Shown piece by piece: positions 9,042-18,548 of a DNA stretch of 64,000 nt. How positions within the stretch are numbered: position 1 is the stretch's first letter; the number at the start of each line of letters is the position of its first letter. Under the pieces are notes generated by a model that had not been told where the DNA came from, ran no database searches, and saw only the letters and a program-made list of their open reading frames with translations. The stretch is taken from assembly GCF_001463885.1 (NCBI RefSeq), contig NZ_BBWQ01000005.1, positions 186,001 to 250,000 of the forward strand, given 5' to 3'. This DNA comes from Aureimonas altamirensis (lineage in GTDB: Bacteria; Pseudomonadota; Alphaproteobacteria; Rhizobiales; Rhizobiaceae). Both the position numbers and the translations under genes were made by a program.

Positions 9042-12000
9042 ATGGCCGTATTTCAGTGTGTCCTTGTCGGGGACGAATCCCTTCTTGTCGAATGTGCCCG
9101 CCGCCTGACGGGGCGTGGCCATGCCATCGCAGCCATCGTGACCGCCTCGGGCCCCGTGCGCCAATGGGCCGAGGGCAGCGGCATCAAGGTTCTGGAGTGG
9201 GGAAGCGACCTCAGCGAGACGCTGGCTTCGCATGATTTCGACTATCTGTTCAGCATCGCCAATCTTCGCATGATCCCGCAGAGCGTGTGGCAGCGTGCCC
9301 GCCGTGGCGCCATCAACTTCCACGATGGTCCGCTGCCCCGATACGCCGGTCTGAACACGCCGAGCTGGGCGCTGCTGGCCGGTGAGGAACGCCACGGCAT
9401 CACCTGGCATTCGATCACCGACGGCATCGACGAAGGCGGCATCTATGCGCGGGCCGATTTCGAGATCGCGCCCGACGATTCGGCGCTGACGCTGAACACG
9501 AAATGCTTCGAAGCCGGCCTGGCGGCCTTTGCCGACATGCTGCCGGGCCTCGAGGACGGCTCGCTGCGGCCCGTGCCGCAGGACTTTACCGACCGCCAGC
9601 TCTTCATGCGCCAGAAGCGGCCGCAACGCCTGGGCGCCATCGCCTTCGAGGACGGGGCCGAGGCCGCCTCCTGCATGGTCCGGGCGCTCAGCTTCGGCGA
9701 CGGTTACCGCAACCCGCTTGCGACACCCAAGATCGTGTCCGACACGGCCATCTTCACCGTAACCGCGCTCGACATCGTCGATGGCGCATCGCGGGGCGTG
9801 CCGGGAACCGTCATGGGCTTCGAGGGCACTGCGGCCGTGATCGCGACGGCCGACCGGCCCATCCGTGTCGAAGCGCGCTGCCCGAAGGGACTGCCGATCG
9901 CCTCGGTGCTTTCGGTGGGACAGATCCTGCCGCGCATGGGCGAAGGACAGGCCGAGCGCCTGCTGGCGACCGGCGAGGAAGCCGCAGCCCACGAAGGCTT
10001 CTTCCGCAACCGCTTCGCAACGCTGATCGACCTCGACATTCCCGGCGACAGCCGCGCATCCGGCCCGGCGGACATGCGGACGCTTGCTCTGGCACCGAGC
10101 GTTACCCCGGCCGCGGTTGTCGCGTTTCTTTACCGCCTGACGGGAGAAACGAATTTCGACATCGCCCATGTCTCGGAAACCGAGCTTGCGGCCGCGCGCA
10201 GTTTCCCGGGCTTCTTCCGCGAAGCTTTGCCGCTGCGCGTACAACTTTCGGGGGATGAAACTCCGGCGGCGTTTTCCGAGCGTTTCGAGCAGCGCGCTGT
10301 CGCGCTGGTTAAGCGCGGCATCTGTGCCGCCGACCTTCCGGCCCGCACCCCCGGTGCAACCGATGCAGAGCTTTCAGTCGCTCTGTCCTATGGCATGGAG
10401 CCGGTTGCCGGCGCCGCGCTGACCTTCGCCTTCGCCAACGGTCGATCTGCCCTGATCCATGATCGCAACCGCATTGGCGACGAGGCGGCCGATACGCTTG
10501 CAGGCCGCGTTGCGGTGCTGGCCGGCTCGTTCAACGCGGTCCAGCGCATGCAGGACCTGCCGTTGATGACGTCGGAAGAGCGCAACCGCATCCTGTACGG
10601 GCTGAACGAATCGGAACGCCAGTACGACCGCACCGCCACCATGCACGGGATGATCGAGGCGCAGGTGGACCGCACACCCCATGCGCCCGCCGTCGCCGCC
10701 GGGGCAAGCGAGCTGACCTACCGCGCGCTGGACGAGCGGGCCAACCGTATCGCCCATGCGCTGCGCGCGGCCGGGGCCGGCCCAGACGTGCTGATCGGGC
10801 TGCATGTGGAGCGGGGCGTGGACCTGGTTGCCGGGGCGCTGGCCATCCACAAGGCCGGTTCCGCCTATGTGCCGCTGGACCCGCATTTCCCGGCCGAGCG
10901 CCTTGCGATGATGGTCGAGGACAGCGCGGCCCCCGTCGTGCTGACGGAGCGTGCGCTGCAGGACTCGCCGGCCTTGGCGGGTGTCCGTACGCTGGTCATC
11001 GAGGATTTGCTGGCGGGCGACTGGCCGGCCGAGCGGCCGGCTTCCGGCGTCGCCCCGCACAACCTTGCCTATGTCATCTTCACATCCGGCTCCACCGGCC
11101 GTCCCAAAGGCGTGATGGTGGAGCATCGCAACGTCGTCAATTTCCATGTCGGCATGGACGACAGGATCCAGGGCATGGACGCCGCCGGCCAGAAGGTCTG
11201 GCTGGCCGTCACCAGCCTGTCCTTCGACATTTCCGTGCTGGAGCTGTTCTGGACACTGGCGCGCGGCTTCAAGGTGGTCGTCTATCGCGGCGAAGGCGAG
11301 GGCGCATCCGCCCCGGCCCTGGCAGGCACGTCGAAGGTGCTGGATTTCGGCCTGTTCTACTGGGGCAACGACGATGGCGTCGGGCCGGCCAAGTATCGGC
11401 TGCTGCTCGAGGGGGCCCGGTTTGCCGACGAGCACGGTTTCCAGTCGATCTGGACGCCGGAGCGCCATTTCCATGCCTTCGGCGGACCGTACCCGAACCC
11501 GGCCGTCACCGGTGCGGCCGTGGCCTCGATCACCCGCAACCTGGCCATCCGCGCCGGCAGTTGCGTTCTGCCGCTGCACCATCCGCTGCGTGTGGCGGAA
11601 GAATGGGCCGTCCTCGACAATCTCAGCGACGGGCGCGTCGGCCTGGCCTTCGCGTCCGGCTGGATGCCCGAGGATTTCGCGCTGCGCCCCGAAAACGCGC
11701 CGCCGCACAACAAGAGCGCCATGCTGCGCGATGTGGATACGGTGCGCCGGCTGTGGCGCGGCGAAGCGGTGGAGTTCGACTTCGGGGCCGGCAAGGCCTC
11801 CTATGTCACGCAGCCGCGCCCGGTGCAGAAGGAACTGCCGGTCTGGATCACCACCGCCGGCAACCCCGATACCTACCGCGAAGCGGCGCGCGCCGGGGCA
11901 AACGTGCTCACCCATCTTCTCGGCCAGTCCATCGAGGAGCTTGCCGGCAAGATCCGCATCTATCGCGATACGCTGCGCGAATGCGGCCGCAACCCGGACG

Positions 12001-13631
12001 ACTACAAGGTCACGCTGATGCTGCATACGCTGATCGGCGACAACCGGGAAAGCGTGCGTGACATGGCCCGTGGGCCGATGAAGGCCTACCTGAAAAGCGC
12101 GGCTGCCCTGATCAAGCAGTACGCCTGGGCCTTCCCGGCGTTCAAGCGGCCGGCGGGCGCCGCACAGGCGATGGATATCGACCTGCGCTCGCTGACCGAG
12201 GAAGAGACGGACGCGATCCTGGAATTCGCCTTCCAGCGCTATTTCGAGGATTCCGGCCTGTTCGGCACTATCGAGGACGGCGCCAGGCGGCTGGACGAGA
12301 TATCCGCCATCGGCGTCGACGACGTCGCCTGCCTCATCGATTTCGGCGTGGCAAGCGACGCCGTGCTGGAAGGCCTCAGGCCTCTGGCCGCGCTGGTTGC
12401 CCGCAACCGGGCCGGGGGCACCGGGACCGCCGTGCCGGCCGGCGCGGAGGGCGAGGGTTTCGCCAGCCTCATCCGCCGCCACGGCGTAACGCATATGCAG
12501 TGCACGCCGTCGATGGCGCGCATGTTCCTCGATTCCGCCGACAACCGGAATGCCCTTGCCTCGGTGTGCCACCTCTTCATCGGTGGCGAGGCGTTGCACG
12601 GCTCGCTCGTCAGGGAGCTCAGCTCCATCTCGGGCGCCACCGTGGAAAACATGTACGGGCCGACGGAAACCACCATCTGGTCGTCCACCCTTACGGCCCG
12701 GGCACAGGACGGTGTCGTACCGCTGGGCCGACCTATCGCCAATACGCAGCTTTACGTGCTGGACGGCGCGGGCGAGCCCGTGCCGACCGGCACCCCGGGC
12801 GAGCTCTATATCGGCGGAGACGGGGTCACGCGCGGCTATCTCGGCCGTGCCGACCTGACAGCGGAGCGCTTCGTGCCGAACCCGTTTGCCGGTGGGCGCA
12901 TGTACCGGACGGGCGATCTCGCCTGCCTGACGGCCGATGGCGTTCTCAACTTCCTCGGACGGGCCGACCATCAGGTCAAGGTGCGCGGCTATCGCATCGA
13001 GCTTGGCGAAATCGAGACGCGGCTGAATGCGCTTCCGGGCGTTGCCGAAGCGGTGGTGATCGCGCGGGAGGACCGCAAGGACGACATAAGGCTGGTTGCC
13101 TATCTGCGCTTCGACGGTGCGGCCGTGCCGGATGCGACGTTGCGGAGCGAGCTTGCGCGCGATCTGCCGGACTACATGCTGCCGGCCCACTATGTGGCCA
13201 TGACGGCATTCCCCCTGACGCCGAACGCCAAGGTGGACCGCAAGCTGCTGCCAAAGCCGGAAGCGGCAGCGTCGGCAGAGCCGGCCTCGACCTACGAGGC
13301 ACCGGACAACGCCGTCCAGCGCGCCGTGGTGGAAGTTTTCCAGCGTATATTGGGTGTCGAGCGCGTGGGGCTGAACGACAGTTTCTTCGCCCTTGGCGGC
13401 CACTCGCTGCTGGCGGTGCAGGCGCATCGCGAGTTGAAGGCCGGTGTTGCCCCGGCGCTGACCATCACCGATCTGTTCCGCTTCCCCACGGCCGGGGGCC
13501 TTGCCGCCCATATCAGCGGCGACAGCAAGGCGGACGAGCGCTTGAACCGGGTGGCCGATCGTGCTGCCATGCGCCGCAACGCCATGAACGAACGGCGCGC
13601 CGGCTTCGGGCGCGTGCGGGAGACGGGATGA
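9042..13631 (+). CDS. NRPS: formyltransferase / truncated C / A domain interrupted by luciferase-like monooxygenase / PCP
   Basis: 1529 residues from the ATG at 9042, chosen because GGAG lies at 9029-9032; a TTG 72 bases upstream has no support. Residues 1-290 form a methionyl-tRNA-formyltransferase-like domain with Asn92 and His94 in INFHDGPLP and Asp130 in DGIDEGG. About 345-510 matches only the C-terminal half of a condensation domain; no HHxxxDG exists. The adenylation domain starts near 530: A3 [12 protein letters not shown] (680-691), A4 FDISVLE (728-734). A roughly 360-residue FMN-type luciferase-like monooxygenase of the MupA/Atu3671 kind (764-1123, starting [10 protein letters not shown]) interrupts it before A5 MYGPTE (1204), A7 YRTGDL (1288) and A10 NAKVDRK. 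The carrier domain has Ser1455 in LGGHSL. An Arg-rich tail of about 50 residues follows. My hand-read specificity code is DILQFGMIWK, close to the glycine code as I recall it. Known N-terminal formyltransferase NRPSs formylate the first amino acid, so this is probably the initiation module for the PKS. Confidence 0.93.
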   Translation: MAVFQCVLVGDESLLVECARRLTGRGHAIAAIVTASGPVRQWAEGSGIKVLEWGSDLSETLASHDFDYLFSIANLRMIPQSVWQRARRGAINFHDGPLPRYAGLNTPSWALLAGEERHGITWHSITDGIDEGGIYARADFEIAPDDSALTLNTKCFEAGLAAFADMLPGLEDGSLRPVPQDFTDRQLFMRQKRPQRLGAIAFEDGAEAASCMVRALSFGDGYRNPLATPKIVSDTAIFTVTALDIVDGASRGVPGTVMGFEGTAAVIATADRPIRVEARCPKGLPIASVLSVGQILPRMGEGQAERLLATGEEAAAHEGFFRNRFATLIDLDIPGDSRASGPADMRTLALAPSVTPAAVVAFLYRLTGETNFDIAHVSETELAAARSFPGFFREALPLRVQLSGDETPAAFSERFEQRAVALVKRGICAADLPARTPGATDAELSVALSYGMEPVAGAALTFAFANGRSALIHDRNRIGDEAADTLAGRVAVLAGSFNAVQRMQDLPLMTSEERNRILYGLNESERQYDRTATMHGMIEAQVDRTPHAPAVAAGASELTYRALDERANRIAHALRAAGAGPDVLIGLHVERGVDLVAGALAIHKAGSAYVPLDPHFPAERLAMMVEDSAAPVVLTERALQDSPALAGVRTLVIEDLLAGDWPAERPASGVAPHNLAYVIFTSGSTGRPKGVMVEHRNVVNFHVGMDDRIQGMDAAGQKVWLAVTSLSFDISVLELFWTLARGFKVVVYRGEGEGASAPALAGTSKVLDFGLFYWGNDDGVGPAKYRLLLEGARFADEHGFQSIWTPERHFHAFGGPYPNPAVTGAAVASITRNLAIRAGSCVLPLHHPLRVAEEWAVLDNLSDGRVGLAFASGWMPEDFALRPENAPPHNKSAMLRDVDTVRRLWRGEAVEFDFGAGKASYVTQPRPVQKELPVWITTAGNPDTYREAARAGANVLTHLLGQSIEELAGKIRIYRDTLRECGRNPDDYKVTLMLHTLIGDNRESVRDMARGPMKAYLKSAAALIKQYAWAFPAFKRPAGAAQAMDIDLRSLTEEETDAILEFAFQRYFEDSGLFGTIEDGARRLDEISAIGVDDVACLIDFGVASDAVLEGLRPLAALVARNRAGGTGTAVPAGAEGEGFASLIRRHGVTHMQCTPSMARMFLDSADNRNALASVCHLFIGGEALHGSLVRELSSISGATVENMYGPTETTIWSSTLTARAQDGVVPLGRPIANTQLYVLDGAGEPVPTGTPGELYIGGDGVTRGYLGRADLTAERFVPNPFAGGRMYRTGDLACLTADGVLNFLGRADHQVKVRGYRIELGEIETRLNALPGVAEAVVIAREDRKDDIRLVAYLRFDGAAVPDATLRSELARDLPDYMLPAHYVAMTAFPLTPNAKVDRKLLPKPEAAASAEPASTYEAPDNAVQRAVVEVFQRILGVERVGLNDSFFALGGHSLLAVQAHRELKAGVAPALTITDLFRFPTAGGLAAHISGDSKADERLNRVADRAAMRRNAMNERRAGFGRVRETG

Positions 13632-14287
13632 CATTTCTGCCGGGCCTGTTCGGCCCTGCCATCGCCACCGCGGAAGCCCTTCCACCCTATTCGGAGGAAG
13701 GGCTTCTGCCGTTGGAGGAGGCGTTCGTCGCCCGCGCCGTGGGCCGGCGCCGGGCCGAGTTCGCCACGGGGCGGGTTTTGGTGCGGCGGGCGCTGGCCAC
13801 ACTGGGCGAGGCGCCGGTGGCAATTGCGGCCGGCGCGGACAGATCCCCACGCTGGCCCGACGGCATCGTCGGCAGCATCAGCCATTCGTCGGCGCTGTGC
13901 GGGGTGGCGCTCGGCCGCAAGGCGGACGGGGTCCGTCTTGTCGGACTGGACATCGAGCTGGCCGAGCCCCTGCCGCAGGACCTTTGGGAAACCGTTCTGA
14001 CACCGGCGGAGCATGAGACACTGTCCGCCATGCCTGCGGCCGAAGCCGGGCTTGCCGCCCGCGTGATCTTCAGCGCCAAGGAGTGCGTCTACAAGGCGCA
14101 GTATCCGGTAAGCGGGGTGTTGTTCGGCTTCGAGATGTTCGAGGTGGCGCTGGATATGCCGGGGGAATCGTTTCGGGCGGCCTGGCAGGGCGATGTCGGC
14201 CCGTTCAATGCGGGGCTGACATGGCATGGCCGCCTGCGCGTGGCGGGCGGCCATGTCGTCACCGGCTTTGCGGATATGACCGGCTGA
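13628..14287 (+). CDS. 4'-phosphopantetheinyl transferase (EntD/Sfp superfamily)
   Basis: 219 residues. The ATG overlaps the NRPS stop in the sequence ATGA, indicating translational coupling. Family signatures are clear: [12 protein letters not shown] near 46-56, [13 protein letters not shown] near 83-95, the magnesium-binding pair Asp108 and Glu110 in VGLDIELAE, and [13 protein letters not shown] with Lys151, Glu152 and Lys156. These match EntD-type enzymes, which attach phosphopantetheine from CoA to the conserved serine of carrier domains. Coupling to the NRPS implies that it activates the PCP (Ser1455) and probably the ACP of the divergent PKS (Ser1803). It converges on the RraA-like gene with a single base between the stop codons, so the cluster ends sharply here. 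Confidence 0.93.
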   Translation: MTFLPGLFGPAIATAEALPPYSEEGLLPLEEAFVARAVGRRRAEFATGRVLVRRALATLGEAPVAIAAGADRSPRWPDGIVGSISHSSALCGVALGRKADGVRLVGLDIELAEPLPQDLWETVLTPAEHETLSAMPAAEAGLAARVIFSAKECVYKAQYPVSGVLFGFEMFEVALDMPGESFRAAWQGDVGPFNAGLTWHGRLRVAGGHVVTGFADMTG

Positions 14288-14288
14288 T

Positions 14289-15008
14289 TCAGCGGCCGGC
14301 CTTCGCGCGCCAATCCGCAAAGAGCGCCAGATTGGCTTCGTCCGTGGCCGGATAAAGCCCGATGATGGTATGGCCCTGCCTGACGCGCTCCGTCACGAAA
14401 TCCTCATAGGCAGTCATCTCCACCGCTTCGTCGGCGATCTCGTCGGCGATCTCGGCAGGAATGATAATGACGCTGTCATCGTCTCCGACGACGATGTCGC
14501 CGGGAAACACCGGAACGTCGCCGCAGCCGATGGGAACGTCGATGTCGATGGCCTCATGCAAGGTCAGGTTGGTGGGCGAGGATGGCCGGTTGTGATAGGC
14601 CGGGATATCGAGATCGCCGATGGACGCGGCATCCCGAAAGCCGCCATCCGTCACCACGCCCGCGCCGCCGCGCATCATCAGGCGCGTGATGAGGATGTCG
14701 CCGGCGCTTGCCGCGCGCGGGTCCTTGCGGCTGTCCATCACCAGGACGCACCCTTCAGGGCATGTCTCGATGGCAAGGCGTTGCGGGTGTTTCGGATTGC
14801 GAAAGACGTTCATGGGGTTGCGGTCCTCGCGCGCCGGCATGTAGCGCAGCGTGAATGCCGGCCCCACCATGTTGCGCCCCTTCGGCTTGAGAGGGCGGAC
14901 ATCCTGGATCGTCTGGTTGCGCAGTCCGCGCTTGTACAACGCGGAGCAAAGCGTCGCCACCGAAACGCCCATCAGCTTCTCCCGGGTGGCCGGGTTCATC
15001 GTCGTCAT
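14289..15008 (-). CDS. RraA-fold aldolase-like protein (HMG/CHA aldolase family)
   Basis: 239 residues. The ATG at 15008 has GAGGGA at suitable distance and lies 11 bases after the dehydratase stop. The RraA fold is recognisable: CSALYKRGLRNQ near the N-terminus, GDILITRLMMRGGAGVV and VTDGGFRDAASI. Arg125 and Asp126 in GGFRD correspond to the Arg-Asp pair that class II pyruvate aldolases of this fold need and that the RNase E inhibitor RraA does not require. The C-terminal VFPGDIVVGDDDSVIIIP is also typical. Members cleave 4-hydroxy-2-oxo acids to pyruvate plus an aldehyde or oxo-acid. Sitting last in an operon with an IlvD/Edd dehydratase and an importer, it probably splits the 2-oxo acid made by the dehydratase. 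An RNase-regulator role is unlikely here. Confidence 0.85.
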   Translation of the reverse strand: MTTMNPATREKLMGVSVATLCSALYKRGLRNQTIQDVRPLKPKGRNMVGPAFTLRYMPAREDRNPMNVFRNPKHPQRLAIETCPEGCVLVMDSRKDPRAASAGDILITRLMMRGGAGVVTDGGFRDAASIGDLDIPAYHNRPSSPTNLTLHEAIDIDVPIGCGDVPVFPGDIVVGDDDSVIIIPAEIADEIADEAVEMTAYEDFVTERVRQGHTIIGLYPATDEANLALFADWRAKAGR

Positions 15009-15019
15009 GCTCGTGTCCC

Positions 15020-16783
15020 TCAATTGATGGCAGGTTCGGGCGTCGGGCCGCCGTAATCGGCCCGCAGGAAATCGAAGTCGCAGCCCTTGTCGGCCTGCTC
15101 GATATGCTTGGAAAACATCAGTCCGTATCCGCGGCCGTATCGCGGCTCCGGCGGCGTCCATGCCGCCCGGCGTCGGGCCAGCTCCTCGTCCGGCACGCGC
15201 ATGTCCAGCCGGCGTGCGGGGATGTCCAGTTCCACCATATCTCCGGTCTCCAGCAGCGCCAGCGGCCCGCCGACATAGGCTTCCGGCGCGATATGAAGCG
15301 CACAGGCACCGAAGGATGTGCCCGACATGCGGGCGTCCGAAAGGCGCACCATGTCGCGCAGGCCAAGCTTCAAGAGGGCCTTCGGCATGGGGATCATGCC
15401 CCATTCCGGCATGCCGGGTCCGCCTTGCGGGCCGGCATTGCGCAAAACCAGCACCGTGTCCGGGGTCATCGGATAATCCGGGTCGTCGATGATGGCCTTC
15501 AGTTCCGCGTAGGAATTGGCCACCAGCGCCGGGCCGGAATGCCGATGGAATTTCGGGTCGCAGGCCGCCGGTTTGATGACTGCCCCGTCCGGGCAGAGAT
15601 TTCCCTTCAGGACGGCGAGGGAGCCCTCCGCATAGACCGGTTTCGACAGCGGGCGGATGACGTCCTCATTATAGATTTTGACGGTCTCGAGCCCCTCGAC
15701 CAGAGGGCGCCCCGTTACCGTGATCGCCGAGGGGTCCAGCTTGACGCCAAGCTGTTTCATCAGCGCGCGCAGGCCCCCGGCGTAGTAGAAATCCTCCATC
15801 AGGTAGGTCGTGCCGGATGGCCTGATATTGGCGATCACCGGTGTCGTCCGGCCGATGCGGTCGAGGTCGTCAAGCTCCAGCGGTATGCCGGCGCGCCGCG
15901 CCATCGCGATCAGATGGATGATCGCGTTGGTAGAGCAACCGGTGGCCATCGCAACGGTGACCGCGTTGCGCACCGCCGCCTCGGTGATGATCTTGTCGGG
16001 CGTCAAATCTTCCCAGACCATGTCGACGATACGTCGGCCGCACTGCGTGGACATGCGTTGATGGCCGGCATCGGCGGCCGGGATGGACGATGCGCCAGGC
16101 AGGGTCAGGCCCATCGCGTCGGCAATGGCCGTCATGGTGGAGGCCGTACCCATGGTCATGCAATGACCGTAGGATCGGGCAATCCCGCCCTCGATACCTG
16201 TCCACTCTTCCTTGCTGATCGTGCCGGCCCGACGCTCGTCCCAATATTTGAAGCCGTCGGTGCCGGAGCCGAGATACTTGCCGGCATAATTGCCGCGCAG
16301 CATCGGCCCGGCCGGGAGGTAGATGAAGGGTATCCCCATCGATACCGCGCCCATCACAAGGCCCGGCGTGGTCTTGTCGCAGCCGCCCATCAGCACGGCG
16401 CCGTCGACGGGGTGCGAGCGCAGCAGCTCTTCCGTCTCCATGGCCAGCATGTTCCGGTAGAGCATGGTGGTGGGCTTGACGAAATTCTCCGACAGCGACA
16501 GCGCCGGCAGCTCCATCGGAAATCCTCCGGCCTGGAGGATGCCGCGCTTCACCCACTCGACACGGTCCTTGAAATGCATGTGGCAGGGCTGGGCGTCCGA
16601 CCAGGTATTGAGGATCGCGATGATTGGCCGGCCTTCCCAGTCGACCGGGTCGTAGCCCATCTGCATCGTGCGCGACCGGTGCCCGAAGGAGCGCTGATCG
16701 TCGGGCACCATCCATCTGGCGGACCGCAACTCCGCATAGGTCTTCCTGCGGCCTGTCATGTCGTTTGCGGGTGCGTCGCTCAT
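15020..16783 (-). CDS. IlvD/Edd-family dehydratase, probably sugar-acid type
   Basis: 587 residues. The ATG at 16783 overlaps the permease stop (ATGA) and is preceded by AAGGA. Three iron-sulfur cysteines are visible: Cys67 in NTWSDAQPCHMHFK, Cys135 in MGGCDKTTPG and Cys208 in SYGHCMTMGTAS. The C-terminal RLSDARMSGTSFGAC holds the catalytic serine loop. The sequence resembles the aldonate/arabinonate branch more than branched-chain dihydroxyacid dehydratase, as judged by length and the TWSDAQPCHMH context; this is a judgement by eye. The reaction would be removal of water from a 2,3-dihydroxy acid to give a 2-oxo-3-deoxy acid. The operon (importer, dehydratase, RraA-like aldolase) supports catabolism rather than amino-acid biosynthesis. 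The substrate is unknown. Confidence 0.88.
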   Translation of the reverse strand: MSDAPANDMTGRRKTYAELRSARWMVPDDQRSFGHRSRTMQMGYDPVDWEGRPIIAILNTWSDAQPCHMHFKDRVEWVKRGILQAGGFPMELPALSLSENFVKPTTMLYRNMLAMETEELLRSHPVDGAVLMGGCDKTTPGLVMGAVSMGIPFIYLPAGPMLRGNYAGKYLGSGTDGFKYWDERRAGTISKEEWTGIEGGIARSYGHCMTMGTASTMTAIADAMGLTLPGASSIPAADAGHQRMSTQCGRRIVDMVWEDLTPDKIITEAAVRNAVTVAMATGCSTNAIIHLIAMARRAGIPLELDDLDRIGRTTPVIANIRPSGTTYLMEDFYYAGGLRALMKQLGVKLDPSAITVTGRPLVEGLETVKIYNEDVIRPLSKPVYAEGSLAVLKGNLCPDGAVIKPAACDPKFHRHSGPALVANSYAELKAIIDDPDYPMTPDTVLVLRNAGPQGGPGMPEWGMIPMPKALLKLGLRDMVRLSDARMSGTSFGACALHIAPEAYVGGPLALLETGDMVELDIPARRLDMRVPDEELARRRAAWTPPEPRYGRGYGLMFSKHIEQADKGCDFDFLRADYGGPTPEPAIN

Positions 16784-17649
16784 TCCTTCATGCCCCATTT
16801 CAGGATCGTATGGCGTTCGATGGTCTGGAAGACGACGTTCTCGACGATCAGGCCGATGACGATAACGGTGAGAAGTCCGGCGAAGACGGCCGGGATATCC
16901 AGCAGGTTGCGGTTCTCGAAAATGAACCAGCCAAGCCCGCCTTGCCCGGACGAGACGCCGAAGACGAGTTCCGCCGCGATCAATGTCCGCCATGCGAAGG
17001 CCCAGCCGATCTTGAGACCGGTCATGATCGAGGGGAACGCGGCGGGCACCAGAATTCGCGTGACGTAGGCAAAGCCCGTCAGGCCATAATTGGCGCCGAC
17101 CATGCGCAACGTCCGCGATACGCCCAGAAAGCCCGCATGGGTGTTCAGCGCTACGGCCCACAGCACCGAATGGACCAGAACGAACACCAGGCTCGATGCA
17201 CCGAGGCCGAACCAGATCAACGCCAGCGGAAGCAGCGAGATCGCCGGCAGCGGGTTGAACATCGCCGTCATCGTTTCAAGGAAGTCCGTGCCGATGCGGG
17301 TGTTGATGGCCAGCACCGTCAGCAACGCGGCAAGCAGCGTGCCGGCGACGTAGCCCATCAGCAATATCTGCAACGTCGTCCAGATGCGGGCAGGGAGCGT
17401 GCCGTCGGCCATGCGGTCGTAAAGCGCGGTCAGCGTGTCCGACAGGGTCGGGAACAGCAGCGGGTTGTCGAGGTAGCTTGCGTAGGTCTGCCAGATCAGC
17501 GCCAGAACGAGGATCAGCAGCGTCTTGCGGACGGCGCCGATGCCCCAGACCAGCTCGACGGGGCTGAGCTTCTGCTCTACCGCCGCGACATTGGCGCCCG
17601 GTGCGCCCGGCGCGCCGGATTGCGCAAGTAAGATTTGCGGCTTGCCCAT
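16780..17649 (-). CDS. ABC transporter permease (TauC/SsuC/NMT1-type)
   Basis: 289 residues from the ATG at 17649, five bases after the ATPase stop. About six hydrophobic segments are visible, beginning with LLILVLALIWQTYASYL, and the cytoplasmic EAA loop appears around TRILVPAAFPSIMTGLKIGWAFAW. This belongs to the binding-protein-dependent permeases paired with TauA/SsuA/NMT1 receptors, which import sulfonates, nitrate-like anions, pyrimidine precursors or aromatic acids. It should form a homodimer in the inner membrane with the adjacent ATPase. Its stop overlaps the dehydratase start, so transport and catabolism are tightly co-translated. Confidence 0.9.
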   Translation of the reverse strand: MGKPQILLAQSGAPGAPGANVAAVEQKLSPVELVWGIGAVRKTLLILVLALIWQTYASYLDNPLLFPTLSDTLTALYDRMADGTLPARIWTTLQILLMGYVAGTLLAALLTVLAINTRIGTDFLETMTAMFNPLPAISLLPLALIWFGLGASSLVFVLVHSVLWAVALNTHAGFLGVSRTLRMVGANYGLTGFAYVTRILVPAAFPSIMTGLKIGWAFAWRTLIAAELVFGVSSGQGGLGWFIFENRNLLDIPAVFAGLLTVIVIGLIVENVVFQTIERHTILKWGMKE

Positions 17650-17654
17650 GGCGC

Positions 17655-18470
17655 TCACTCCGTGTGGCCGGGTTCGGAAAAGAGAAGGTCGTGGATCTCG
17701 CGCTCGAGCTGGCCGGCGCTTCCGTCCTCCACATTGGCGCCGTCGACATCGACGACCTCGGCCTTTACGCGGCCGGGGTGAGGAGACAGAAGCAGGATGC
17801 GGTTGGAGATCTTGATCGCCTCGGCGATCGAATGGGTCACGAAGATGACGGTAAACTGCGTGTCGTCCCACAGTTGCAGCAACTCGTCCTGCATCTGCCG
17901 CCTTGTCAGCGCGTCGAGCGCCGCGAAGGGCTCGTCCATCAACAGGATATCGGGCTGCATCGCCATGCCGCGGGCGATTGCCACCCGCTGCTTCATGCCG
18001 CCGGACAAGGTGTGGGGATAGCTGTCGATGGCACGCGTCAGCTTGACCTTGTCGATATAGGCGCGGGCGCGTTCCTCGGCCTCCCGGGCCGGCAGTTTGC
18101 GGGCTACCGTCAGCGGAAACATGACGTTCTCCAGCACCGTCTTCCACGGCATGAGCTGGTCGAACTCCTGGAAGACCATCATCCGGTCGGGCCCGGGCCG
18201 CGTCACTTCGCGGCCATTGATGTGGATCGAGCCGCTGACCGGCTTCATGTAGCCGCCGACTGCCTTGAGCAGGGTGGATTTACCGCAGCCCGATGGGCCC
18301 AGCAGAACGAAGCGGTCCGATTTGCGGACGTCGAAGGAAACGTTTTCCGTCGCCGTCACCAGCAGGTTCGGCGTCTTGTAGCGCAGCGTCACATCGCGGA
18401 CGTCGAGCAGGGGCGCGTCCGTTTGCGCCCGAACCCTGTCCGGCTTGGCAGGTGCCACGGACTGGAGCAT
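17655..18470 (-). CDS. ABC transporter ATP-binding protein (TauB/SsuB-type)
   Basis: 271 residues. The ATG at 18470 has AAGGAG eight bases upstream. Walker A is LLGPSGCGKSTLL (about 59-71), the signature is LSGGMKQRVAIARG, and Walker B is ILLMDEPFAALDALTR followed by the switch His in VTHSIAEA. It powers the importer formed with the permease just downstream and the binding protein just upstream. The class serves NMT1/TauA-type receptors, and the substrate is set by the receptor, not by this subunit. Confidence 0.93.
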   Translation of the reverse strand: MLQSVAPAKPDRVRAQTDAPLLDVRDVTLRYKTPNLLVTATENVSFDVRKSDRFVLLGPSGCGKSTLLKAVGGYMKPVSGSIHINGREVTRPGPDRMMVFQEFDQLMPWKTVLENVMFPLTVARKLPAREAEERARAYIDKVKLTRAIDSYPHTLSGGMKQRVAIARGMAMQPDILLMDEPFAALDALTRRQMQDELLQLWDDTQFTVIFVTHSIAEAIKISNRILLLSPHPGRVKAEVVDVDGANVEDGSAGQLEREIHDLLFSEPGHTE

Positions 18471-18504
18471 GGCCGGTCTCCTTGAGGATGATGGATGGTG
18501 AAGA

Positions 18505-18540
18505 CGCCGCCGCGCTCGCCATTGCGAAGCGGCGACGGCG
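18505..18540 (-). other. GC-rich intercistronic hairpin after the binding-protein gene
   Basis: CGCCGCCGC at 18505-18513 can pair with GCGG and CGGCG segments at 18529-18540 (one small bulge), with further partial pairing inside. It lies between the receptor gene and the ATPase gene of one operon. Such hairpins often raise receptor output by protecting the upstream message or attenuating the downstream one; that role is inferred. Confidence 0.4.
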
Positions 18541-18548
18541 GGGTCGGC

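Noticed and set aside
10374-13850. A long minus-strand open frame opposite the NRPS and PPTase genes.
   Set aside because: No recognisable domain, composition typical of an antisense shadow, and it covers two genes with clear motifs.
14289-15008. RNase E inhibitor RraA.
   Set aside because: The aldolase Arg-Asp pair is present and the gene sits in a catabolic operon, so an aldolase role fits better.
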